Assembly: GCA_934277375.1 (NCBI GenBank)
Contig: CAKQTZ010000014.1
Coordinates: forward strand, 1 to 61,965
Source of the DNA: an uncultured Coprococcus sp.
GTDB taxonomy: Bacteria > Bacillota > Clostridia > Lachnospirales > Lachnospiraceae
Reading direction: 5' to 3'
DNA: 61,965 bases
The notes beneath the pieces were generated by a model. That model worked only from the letters and a program-made list of their open reading frames with translations. It made no database searches and was not told the origin of the DNA. Positions 7,236 to 14,309 of the stretch are shown here, piece by piece (position 1 is the first letter of the stretch; every line of letters begins with the position of its first letter). The translations under genes and the position numbers were made by a program.

Positions 7236-7929
7236 AAGTTATCCTCCCTCCATCCATTTCAAAAATCGTATCACAGGTATCTGCAATATCAGGATCGTGC
7301 GTAACCAACAGCAGCATAATTCCATTTTCTTTTACGACGCTGTGCAACAGTTCCATAATCTGCGTTCCCGTCTTTTTATCCAACGCTCCCGTAGGCTCAT
7401 CACATAAAATGGCTTCCGGAGATACTGCAAGCGCCCTTGCGATTGCAACTCTTTGTTGTTCACCGCCGGACAAATTGATTGGGTAATCATTTTCCTTGCT
7501 TTCTAAGCCGACACTTTTTAGCAAGCCTGTAATTATCTCGTGACGCTGTTTGGCGGTAAACGACTTTTTGGCATAGAGTAGGGGTAATTCGATATTTTCC
7601 CATACCCGCAAGTGCTTAATCAGAGAGTAGTTCTGAAATACAAATCCGATATTATTGGCTCGCAGTATAGACAGATCACGGTCTTTCAAAGCAGAAATAG
7701 ATATACCATCATAAAGGTACTCGCCCTCATATTCCCGATTTAACAAGCCAATAATGGATATAAGGCTTGTTTTGCCTGAGCCGGACTTTCCGACAATGGC
7801 ATAACTGCGCCCTCGTTGCAATTCCATATTAGCGTTGGTTACTGTTGTCAGCATATCGCCATTATTCAATTTGACGCTTGCTTTCAAATCCTTTATTTTG
7901 ATTAAAGTCTTTTCGGAAATTCCTTTCAT
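7216..7929 (-). CDS. ABC transporter ATP-binding protein, MacB/LolD type
   Basis: A 237-residue nucleotide-binding subunit. Visible are Walker A (GKSGSGKTS), a Q-loop (FVFQNYSLI), the ABC signature (LSGGEQQRVAIARAL), Walker B (AILCDEPTGALD) and the H-loop (LLVTHDPDIA). Start chosen at MKGISEK because GGGGGATTTGATAAA precedes that ATG, 4 nt after the stop of the MacA-like gene. The frame extended to 7953 would overlap that gene. The DEPTGALD sequence is typical of peptide-export and bacitracin-type ATPases. It pairs with the downstream permease. Confidence 0.93.
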   Translation of the reverse strand: MKGISEKTLIKIKDLKASVKLNNGDMLTTVTNANMELQRGRSYAIVGKSGSGKTSLISIIGLLNREYEGEYLYDGISISALKDRDLSILRANNIGFVFQNYSLIKHLRVWENIELPLLYAKKSFTAKQRHEIITGLLKSVGLESKENDYPINLSGGEQQRVAIARALAVSPEAILCDEPTGALDKKTGTQIMELLHSVVKENGIMLLLVTHDPDIADTCDTIFEMDGGRITCAKNDT

Positions 7930-7933
7930 TTTA

Positions 7934-8788
7934 TCAAATCCCCCTCGGATCAAGGTTTGGCGGAGTAGCAGAAACTACATCGCCCTCCTCTAAGCCGGAC
8001 AGTATTTCTATATTGGCTCCGTCTGTCACACCCAATGTCACTTTTGTTTCCACTCTTTCTCCATTCGGAGTAATTACAGTAACCAATCCCGTCCCTTGTC
8101 TACCCGCTATTACCGACAGCGGCAATATAAGGACATCATTTCTCGTTGTCGCCGTTATGACTACCGTTGCACTTTGCCCCGATTTCACATCGACTGTTTG
8201 ACTGATCAAGCATTGCAGAATGCCCTCTTGCGGCACGATTCCCGTAAACGCATTTTCATCTGCGGCAGGCGACACCACGGCAATCATATCGGTTGGTCCT
8301 ACACCATCATATACTTGAAATTTTGCTTTCAACTCTGCATACTCCGGTAAGGTACTCAAAAAATTATCTGCCTCTACATTGAGGGCAAATCCTGTATAAT
8401 GCACTATCGCTACGGGATAATTACTCGGTACGCTTTCATTGGATGGGGCAATAGAGGTAATTGTACCATCCACCGGAGATTTCAATTCTTTGCCGTTCAC
8501 AGTTCCAATAATTTGCCCGGCAGTGATTTTTTCTTCTAATTCTACCGCTGTATTAAATATGCCATTTTCGGGTGAGGAAATAATAAACGGTACTGCCGGA
8601 ACAATAGTCGTTTGCGTTGAAACGGTTGGAGTAATTGTCCCTCGTACAACTGATACCGTTTTTTCTGCGGATGTTGCGCTATCTGTAAGATTGTTTTCGT
8701 CTGTCTGCCCAATTGCAGAGCAGGCAGATAGCGTAAATACAAGAAACAAAATAGAACATAGCAGCATTTGTTTTCTTAGCAACTTCAT
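7934..8788 (-). CDS. MacA/HlyD-like efflux adaptor lipoprotein
   Basis: About 284 residues with a lipobox (FTLSACS) and a membrane-fusion layout: a strand pair near 45-60 (VSVVRGTITPTVS), a barrel-sandwich/lipoyl-like part (GIFNTAVELEEKITAGQIIGTVNGKELKSP in pieces) and a C-terminal beta-barrel ending VTLGVTDGANIEILSGLEEG. The long helical hairpin of Gram-negative MacA is missing, as is usual where there is no outer membrane. The second of two adjacent ATGs is preferred because AGGAGG lies too close to the first. It should link to the MacB-like permease encoded just downstream. Confidence 0.82.
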   Translation of the reverse strand: MKLLRKQMLLCSILFLVFTLSACSAIGQTDENNLTDSATSAEKTVSVVRGTITPTVSTQTTIVPAVPFIISSPENGIFNTAVELEEKITAGQIIGTVNGKELKSPVDGTITSIAPSNESVPSNYPVAIVHYTGFALNVEADNFLSTLPEYAELKAKFQVYDGVGPTDMIAVVSPAADENAFTGIVPQEGILQCLISQTVDVKSGQSATVVITATTRNDVLILPLSVIAGRQGTGLVTVITPNGERVETKVTLGVTDGANIEILSGLEEGDVVSATPPNLDPRGI

Positions 8789-8811
8789 CATTCCTCCTTA
8801 TGCTGTATCAC

Positions 8812-8870
8812 AAAAAATACGAGCCTCTATCTTGATACTTTTATTGTACCAAAACAGAAGCCCGTATTTT
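8812..8870 (-). terminator. Terminator between the two-component genes and the transporter genes
   Basis: AAATACGGGCT/AGGCTCGTATTT-type stem with TTTTTT on the minus strand, located between the kinase stop (8926) and the MacA-like start. It separates the regulator transcript from the pump transcript and could also act as an attenuator. Confidence 0.65.
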
Positions 8871-8925
8871 CTTGATTGCTCGTAAGATATTCCTCTTTTT
8901 TTCTATGCAAATTCTTACAATTTTC

Positions 8926-10011
8926 CTACGCCAACGGCAAAGTAATTGAAAACTTGTTTTGATCCTCTTGGCTCTCTGCAACGATTGTACCATTGTGTAG
9001 TTCAACAATCTGCTTTGCAATCGCCAAACCTAATCCAGCTCCTCCACTGCTTGTACTTCTCGCTGCGTCAAGCCGATAAAACTGCTCGAAAATCCTGTTT
9101 AACTTTTCTTCCGGCAGAGTATCGCCGTGGTTACAAAAAATAATGCTGACCGTATCTTCCTGACATTGTGCGCTGATCGTGATATCCGTATTTTCAAAAC
9201 TGTAGATAACCGCATTTCTCAAAAGGTTATCAAAAACACGCTGAATTTTGTCTGCGTCACATCGAAGCATTATATCATCATCAACACAAAGATTACATTG
9301 CAAATTCTTTGATTTGAGCATAGGCTTAAATTCATATACAAGTTGCTCCAGCAGGCGAGTTAAATTGATTTTCGTGTATTGTAATGTAATATCGTATATA
9401 TTGAATCGTGTTATCTCGAAAAACTCGTTAATCAGATCCTCTAACCGTTCTGCCTTACCAAGAGTGATTGAAAGGTACTTTTCTCGAAGTTCCTTTGAGA
9501 TTTGCGACTCATCACGCAGTAAAGTAAGATACCCGATTACAGAAGAAAGCGGTGTTTTCAAATCGTGTGCAAGATACATAATCAGGTCATTTTTTCGCTG
9601 CTCATTTTCTTTTGCAAGCCTTGCATTACTTTCAGCCTCCTGTTTTAACTGATTGATGTTAGCGGCGATTTCACTCAACTCCGGGGACATTTCAATGTAA
9701 CTGACATTCTGATCGAACATTTTTCCTGTCGCAGCCTGTACCTCGTACACATAGGCGACTACTTTTTTCAAAAGTAGGTATGTCATGTATATAATACAGC
9801 CACCCCACACGATTACAGCCACTATATAAAGATATACTGTTCTGTAATACAAGTAATAATACAAAACATACTTGCGGAGAATTTCCTCTGCCATAATTCC
9901 TAAAAGAAAAGTACCGCCAAAAATAAGCACAGAGCAAATCGCACATTGAATTACATACCCTTTGAACAAGGTAGAGAGCAGATAGTTTTTTTCTTTTTTA
10001 TTCAATTTCAT
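8926..10011 (-). CDS. Sensor histidine kinase, VanS/VncS-like
   Basis: A 361-residue kinase with two transmembrane helices (about 18-38 and 58-82) separated by a very short outside loop, a HAMP-like linker, HisKA (YLAHDLKTPLSSVIGYL, phosphorylated His at 149) and a C-terminal HATPase domain (DNLLRNAVIYSF, GGAGLGLAIAKQIVELHNG). The tiny external loop suggests it senses within the membrane or through the ABC transporter, as intramembrane-sensing kinases do. Its start overlaps the response regulator gene by 14 nt, implying stoichiometric expression. It is predicted to phosphorylate that regulator and control the pump operon. Confidence 0.92.
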   Translation of the reverse strand: MKLNKKEKNYLLSTLFKGYVIQCAICSVLIFGGTFLLGIMAEEILRKYVLYYYLYYRTVYLYIVAVIVWGGCIIYMTYLLLKKVVAYVYEVQAATGKMFDQNVSYIEMSPELSEIAANINQLKQEAESNARLAKENEQRKNDLIMYLAHDLKTPLSSVIGYLTLLRDESQISKELREKYLSITLGKAERLEDLINEFFEITRFNIYDITLQYTKINLTRLLEQLVYEFKPMLKSKNLQCNLCVDDDIMLRCDADKIQRVFDNLLRNAVIYSFENTDITISAQCQEDTVSIIFCNHGDTLPEEKLNRIFEQFYRLDAARSTSSGGAGLGLAIAKQIVELHNGTIVAESQEDQNKFSITLPLA

Positions 10012-10699
10012 ACCCTACCCCCCAAACAGTTTTAATGAACTTCGGATTTTTTGAAGGTTCATTCAATTTTTCCCGAAGCCGCCCAATGTGCGCCATTACC
10101 GTATTGTTACTGTTGCGAAGATACTTTTCTTTCCACACGGCTTCAAATAATTCCTCCGAGGCGACAACTTTACCCTGATGTTCGCACAGATACCACAGAA
10201 TAGAAAACTCCAACGGAGTCAAGGCTATTTCTTTGCCATACAAGTAGCACTTGTGGCTGACTCTGTTTATCAGTAGACCTCTGATGTCATACTCGTCTTT
10301 TTCTTCGGATTGGCTCAAATTAGGACTGTTATAGCTCTGATAACGCCTTAATTGCGTCTTTACTCTTGCCACAACCTCTAAAGGATTAAACGGTTTCGTT
10401 ATATAATCATCCGCACCAATCGTAAGCCCCATAATCTTGTCGCTATCCTCAATTTTGGCGGTAAGCATAATAATAGGGAAGTAAAACTTTTCCCGAATTT
10501 TTTGGCAAAGTCGAAAACCATCAATATCCGGCAGCATAATATCAAGTATCGCTAAATCAATCTGCGACTGTTTGATACATTTCATCGCCTCTAACCCATT
10601 ATAACATTTATATACTGAATAACCATCGTTACTCAAATACACTTCAAGCAGATCAACGATTTCTTTTTCGTCATCCACAATTAAAATCTTCTTGTTCAT
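9998..10699 (-). CDS. Response regulator, OmpR family, VanR/VncR-like
   Basis: A 233-residue protein with a receiver domain (acidic pocket DDE near residue 9-11, phosphoacceptor Asp53 in LAILDIMLPD, Lys in TKPFNPLEVVARV) and a C-terminal winged helix (LTPLEFSILWYLCEHQGKVV, VMAHIGRLREKL, VWGVGYEIE). It is encoded directly before and overlapping its partner kinase. Likely targets are the pump operon starting at 8788 and its own promoter. Confidence 0.93.
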   Translation of the reverse strand: MNKKILIVDDEKEIVDLLEVYLSNDGYSVYKCYNGLEAMKCIKQSQIDLAILDIMLPDIDGFRLCQKIREKFYFPIIMLTAKIEDSDKIMGLTIGADDYITKPFNPLEVVARVKTQLRRYQSYNSPNLSQSEEKDEYDIRGLLINRVSHKCYLYGKEIALTPLEFSILWYLCEHQGKVVASEELFEAVWKEKYLRNSNNTVMAHIGRLREKLNEPSKNPKFIKTVWGVGYEIE

Positions 10700-10704
10700 T
10701 GATC

Positions 10705-10917
10705 CTACACCTCATTTTCGGGTACGGCTTCCATTATGTCGCCAAAATCACACTCTAAATATTCGCATATATTCAACAGCACGGGAAGGGTAACATTTTC
10801 ATTTTTTCCGAGTTTCGCAAATGTACTTTTGCTTGCCCCGACCGCTTCTCGTAATTGACTCTTTTTCATTCCCTTGTCAATCAGTAGTTTCCAAAGTTTG
10901 TTGTACCGTACTTTCAT
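10705..10917 (-). CDS. Small XRE/Cro-family repressor
   Basis: A 70-residue helix-turn-helix protein: YNKLWKLLIDKGMKKSQLRE, then ASKSTFAKLGKNENVTLPVL, then LNICEYLECDFGDIMEAV. The start at 10917 is set by GGAGGTGCGGAAATG; the longer frame from 10935 reads through the ribosome binding site. This compact family is common on mobile elements of Clostridia. It is the first gene after the promoter at 10947-10975 and ends 5 nt before the response regulator, so it probably represses the regulator operon. Confidence 0.85.
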   Translation of the reverse strand: MKVRYNKLWKLLIDKGMKKSQLREAVGASKSTFAKLGKNENVTLPVLLNICEYLECDFGDIMEAVPENEV

Positions 10918-10946
10918 TTCCGCACCTCCACCCAAATATAGTTTGT

Positions 10947-10975
10947 ATTATAGTACTTTGAGAATGAAATTGCAA
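10947..10975 (-). promoter_or_regulatory. Promoter of the XRE-two-component operon
   Basis: -35 TTGCAA (10970-10975), 17-nt spacer, -10 TATAAT (10947-10952), about 30 nt before the XRE start. Confidence 0.7.
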
Positions 10976-11000
10976 TTATTAAGTCTGTATTTTGATACTT

Positions 11001-11204
11001 TTAGTTTTCAAACCGGCGCAATATCTTTCTGATATGTAATCCAGCCATTTGAACATATTTACACAAGATATATGTTGCTCCGGCACGAGTAAGGGGGTTG
11101 CCCTGCCGATTTACAAAAAATGCTCTGTCTAACCTTTCTGGCGCTGACAGACTAATTGTATGTTGGACTGCCCGTTGCTTCAAGCAACGCATATTAACAT
11201 TCAA
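11001..11204 (-). pseudogene. Remnant of a tyrosine recombinase
   Basis: A 67-codon frame containing APERLDRAFFVNRQGNPL and TRAGATYILCKYVQMAG, a pattern typical of the region just before the catalytic HxxR box in Tn554/XerC-like tyrosine recombinases. Neither the HxxR box nor the Tyr follows, and no start with a ribosome binding site is present. It looks like debris from an earlier insertion at the lysS end of the element. Confidence 0.5.
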
Positions 11205-11446
11205 GGCTTTTGTCTCGATTTTGAGCTGAAATATGTGTATTGTTTAACTCGAATACAGAAAAGGACGATGTCCGATAATTTCAGACACCGCCCTTATAAA
11301 TTCTGTTGTATCGCCTGTAATTATGCGATTTTTTAGGCTCTGCACCGTTTCAAGCACCATTTGGTGTAAATTTGGTGTATTTGTGTATTTTCAGAGCTTT
11401 TTCACAAATGAAGTACATCCCGTTTTGTAAGATAAAACGGTACTTC
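11205..11446. other. lysS 3' flank shared with the displaced copy
   Basis: No gene. The part from about 11327 to 11428 resembles 1041-1138, which suggests that the element carries a conserved module of tRNA-binding ORF plus flank. A CCGTTTT/AAAACGG hairpin lies just after the lysS stop. Confidence 0.5.
11259..11293 (-). terminator. Hairpin terminator after lysS
   Basis: GGGCGGTGTC/GACATCGTCC stem (with G-U pairs) followed by CCTTTTC on the minus strand, about 155 nt beyond the lysS stop. Confidence 0.5.
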
Positions 11447-13504
11447 TTAATAGAGCTTTGCACCTGCCGGAATGTGGTCATCTACCATCAGAAGGTTTAG
11501 TCCTTCGTGACCGTCTTCCTCGTGTACTGCTGAAATCAGCATACCCTCGGAATCAATTCCCATCATCTTTCTCGGTGGCAGGTTCACGATAGCGATTGCT
11601 GTCTTACCAACCAGTTCTTCCGGCTCGTAATACTCGTGAATACCGCTTAAAATCACACGGTCTTTGCGTTCTCCGTCATCTAATGTAAACTTCAGAAGCT
11701 TCTTTGACTTCGGTACTGCTTCACAAGCTAAAATTTTAACTGCACGGAAATCAGATTTTGCAAATGTATCGAAATCTACCATTTTTTCAAAGATTGGCTC
11801 AATCTTCACATTAGAGAAATCAATCTTTTCAGACTCAGTTTTTACATTTTTTTCAGGTGCTTCAGAAGCTGTATTATTTACATCATTTTTCTTATTTACA
11901 CCATCTAATGACTTCATTGTAGGGAACAGGAGAACATCCCTGATCGCCTGTGAATCTGTAAGGAGCATAACCAGTCTATCTATACCATAACCGATACCGC
12001 CTGTAGGTGGCATACCGATCTCAAGTGCATTGAGGAAATCCTCATCAGTGTGCTCAGCCTCGTCGTCTCCGGCTGCTGCATTCGCATCCTGAGCGGCAAA
12101 TCTCTCACGCTGATCGATAGGATCATTCAGCTCTGAGTATGCGTTACACATCTCCCATGTGTTGATGAAGAGCTCGAAACGCTCAACCTTTGTAGGGTCT
12201 GAAGGCTTCTTCTTTGTAAGTGGTGAGATCTCTATCGGGTGATCCATGATAAATGTAGGCTGGATCAGGTTCTCTTCACAGAATTCCTCAAAGAACAGGT
12301 TCACGATGTCACCCTTCTTATGACGCTCCTCGTACTCTACATGATGCTCGTCAGCGATTTTCTTCGCCTCAGCATCATCAGCAACCTGATCGAAATCTAC
12401 ACCTGTATACTTCTTTATAGCGTCAACCATAGTCAGACGCTCAAATGGCTTTCCAAAGTCGATCTCTATTCCGTTGTATGAGATCTTGGTGCTTCCACAT
12501 ACCTTTTCTGCGAGGTAACGGAACATGGACTCTGTCAGCTCCATCATACCATAGTAATCTGTATATGCCTGATATAACTCCATAAGAGTGAACTCAGGGT
12601 TGTGACGTGTGTCAACGCCCTCATTACGGAACACTCTTCCAATCTCATATACTCTCTCAAGACCACCGACGATAAGTCTCTTGAGATAAAGCTCCAATGA
12701 TATACGAAGCTTTACATCCTCATCGAGCGCATTATAATGTGTCTCAAATGGTCTCGCTGCAGCACCACCTGCATTGGATACAAGCATAGGAGTCTCGACT
12801 TCCATGAAATCACGTCCAGCCAGGAAATTACGGATCTCCTTTAATATCTGTGATCTCTTGATAAATACTTCCTTGCTGTCCTGATTCATGATCAGATCCA
12901 CGTATCTCTGACGATATCTCATATCTGTATCTGTCAGTCCATGGAACTTCTCCGGGAGCATCTGAAGTGACTTGGACAGAAGTGTTATCTCTTCAGCATG
13001 TATGGATATCTCGCCCGTCTTTGTTCTGAAAGCATATCCTTTTACACCATATATATCACCTATATCTGACTTCTTAAAGTCAGCATATGACTCCTCGCCG
13101 ATCTGATCTCTGGCAACATATACCTGAATATTGCCCTTGAGGTCCTGAATATTACAGAAAGAAGCCTTACCCATGACACGCTTGAACATCATACGTCCCG
13201 CAATGCTCACATTGATAGGTGAAGCGTCCATGATAGCTCTTCTCTCGTTGTAATCGTTGTTGATGACTTCTCTCTTCTCTGCCTCGTCAAGACCTTCTAC
13301 TGAAGGCTCCTGTCTTCCCGCAAGGAGCTCAGCCTCATGTGCTGTGTACATGTCCTTTACTTCTATACTATGATGCTGCACATCATACTTAGTTATAACA
13401 AATGGATCCTTGCCTGCAGCCTGAAGATCCGCCAGTTTCTCACGGCGAACCATCTTCAGCTTATTAAGATCCTGCTCATTTCCCTTGTTGTTCTGCTCTG
13501 CCAT
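11447..13504 (-). CDS. lysS: Lysyl-tRNA synthetase with a fused C-terminal tRNA-binding domain
   Basis: A class II synthetase charging tRNA-Lys. Residues about 55-170 are the anticodon-binding OB fold. Residues 185-530 are the catalytic core with motif 2 ([20 protein letters not shown]) and motif 3 ([13 protein letters not shown]), ending in LLFPTMK at Met530, where standard bacterial LysS ends. Residues 531-685 add a charged linker and a second OB domain of the MetG C-terminal/Trbp111 type ([34 protein letters not shown]). The junction coincides with the 9-bp att repeat. Codon use changes there, from a clostridial core style to the AT-rich style of the element. The extension is therefore probably element-borne. 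It follows greA by 6 nt and is cotranscribed with it. Confidence 0.95.
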   Translation of the reverse strand: MAEQNNKGNEQDLNKLKMVRREKLADLQAAGKDPFVITKYDVQHHSIEVKDMYTAHEAELLAGRQEPSVEGLDEAEKREVINNDYNERRAIMDASPINVSIAGRMMFKRVMGKASFCNIQDLKGNIQVYVARDQIGEESYADFKKSDIGDIYGVKGYAFRTKTGEISIHAEEITLLSKSLQMLPEKFHGLTDTDMRYRQRYVDLIMNQDSKEVFIKRSQILKEIRNFLAGRDFMEVETPMLVSNAGGAAARPFETHYNALDEDVKLRISLELYLKRLIVGGLERVYEIGRVFRNEGVDTRHNPEFTLMELYQAYTDYYGMMELTESMFRYLAEKVCGSTKISYNGIEIDFGKPFERLTMVDAIKKYTGVDFDQVADDAEAKKIADEHHVEYEERHKKGDIVNLFFEEFCEENLIQPTFIMDHPIEISPLTKKKPSDPTKVERFELFINTWEMCNAYSELNDPIDQRERFAAQDANAAAGDDEAEHTDEDFLNALEIGMPPTGGIGYGIDRLVMLLTDSQAIRDVLLFPTMKSLDGVNKKNDVNNTASEAPEKNVKTESEKIDFSNVKIEPIFEKMVDFDTFAKSDFRAVKILACEAVPKSKKLLKFTLDDGERKDRVILSGIHEYYEPEELVGKTAIAIVNLPPRKMMGIDSEGMLISAVHEEDGHEGLNLLMVDDHIPAGAKLY
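11912..11920. repeat. att repeat, lysS-proximal end
   Basis: Second copy of CTTCATTGT, read in lysS as the codons for Thr529-Met530-Lys531. Confidence 0.6.
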
Positions 13505-13510
13505 CTTCTC

Positions 13511-14002
13511 TTACAGCTCCTGTCTCTTTATGTCAAGTACTCTGTACTTAAATTCTCCATCTGGTGCGTCTACCAGAACCTCTTCGCCAACCTTTGCACC
13601 CTTAAGTGCCATTCCGACTGGTGACTCATCTGAGATCTTGTTGTTCATGATATCTGCCTGTGATGAACCAACGATATCATACTCAACCTCCTCATCAAAC
13701 TCGTAGTCATATACAACGACCTTACATCCGATACCTACAACTCCTGTATCGACCTCGTCCTCGTCAACTACCTCAATATTCTTAAGCATGGCCTCAAGCT
13801 GCTCGATTCTTGCCTCGATGTCTCTCTGCTCATCCTTGGCTGCATCGTACTCTGCATTCTCTGACAGATCTCCCTGCTCTCTAGCCTCTTTGATCTTGGC
13901 TGCGATCTCTCTACGTTTGTTAACCTTCAAATCCTGAAGCTCTTCCTCAATCTTCTTGAGACCTGTATAGGTAACTACATTCTTCTTCTCTGCCATTGCC
14001 AC
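13511..14002 (-). CDS. greA: Transcription elongation factor GreA
   Basis: A 163-residue protein with the N-terminal antiparallel coiled coil ([20 protein letters not shown]) carrying the acidic tip [16 protein letters not shown], and a C-terminal FKBP-like domain ([20 protein letters not shown]). GreA rescues backtracked RNA polymerase by stimulating transcript cleavage. A GTG at 14002 is 5 nt after AGGAGGTATGT and is favoured; an ATG two codons later is possible. It lies between tRNA-Leu and lysS. Confidence 0.95.
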   Translation of the reverse strand: MAMAEKKNVVTYTGLKKIEEELQDLKVNKRREIAAKIKEAREQGDLSENAEYDAAKDEQRDIEARIEQLEAMLKNIEVVDEDEVDTGVVGIGCKVVVYDYEFDEEVEYDIVGSSQADIMNNKISDESPVGMALKGAKVGEEVLVDAPDGEFKYRVLDIKRQEL

Positions 14003-14074
14003 ACATACCTCCTAAAATATCTTATATTAATTGGCCCCACAGTTCCGCATTTCGCATACTATGGTATAAAAAAA

Positions 14075-14158
14075 TGCGGAAGATGGGACTTGAACCCACA
14101 CGGTATTGCTACCACAGGCACCTGAAGCCTGCGCGTCTGCCAATTCCGCCACTTCCGC
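14075..14158 (-). tRNA. tRNA-Leu (anticodon CAG)
   Basis: An 84-nt class II tRNA. The acceptor stem GCGGAAG/CTTCCGC pairs perfectly, the discriminator is A, the D arm has TGGCGGAATTGGCAGAC, and the anticodon stem CAGGC/GCCTG encloses loop TTCAGGT. A variable arm and GGTTCAAGTCC T arm follow. CCA is not encoded; a T-run comes directly after the 3' end. Confidence 0.96.
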
Positions 14159-14179
14159 ATGTTCACAACGAACGTTAAT

Positions 14180-14208
14180 ATAATAAACTGTCAGCAAGTG
14201 TATGTCAA
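14180..14208 (-). promoter_or_regulatory. Strong promoter of tRNA-Leu (and greA-lysS)
   Basis: Consensus -35 TTGACA (14203-14208), 17-nt spacer, -10 TATTAT (14180-14185), about 20 nt before the tRNA 5' end. Confidence 0.85.
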
Positions 14209-14228
14209 CCATTTTTTTATAATTTTCA

Positions 14229-14272
14229 AAAAAGCGGACCGCGCATCAACTTTATCGTTGAGCACGGTCCGC
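14229..14272 (-). terminator. Terminator of the Fn3-like gene
   Basis: GCGGACCG/CGGTCCGC stem (14234-14241 with 14265-14272) with an inner TCAAC/GTTGA extension, followed by TTTTTT on the minus strand. Confidence 0.9.
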
Positions 14273-14309
14273 CTTTTACGCATTCTCCCTATTCCGATCA
14301 GGATATGTG

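Larger units (their letters stand above)
1776..11920. mobile_element. Integrative element inserted in the 3' part of lysS
   Basis: About 10.1 kb between 9-bp direct repeats in duplicated lysS 3' sequence. A tyrosine integrase lies just inside one end, the usual layout for site-specific elements. The cargo is AT-rich, all on the minus strand, and consists of regulators, envelope proteins and an ABC transporter. No relaxase, coupling protein, replication initiator or recognisable excisionase is seen, so it is a non-conjugative or decayed element, or depends on a helper for transfer. The other end supplies a replacement 3' end that keeps lysS open and adds a tRNA-binding domain. Confidence 0.7.

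Noticed and set aside
14027..14212. 61-codon frame over the tRNA-Leu region
   Set aside because: Translation of a tRNA gene and its promoter; typical false ORF.
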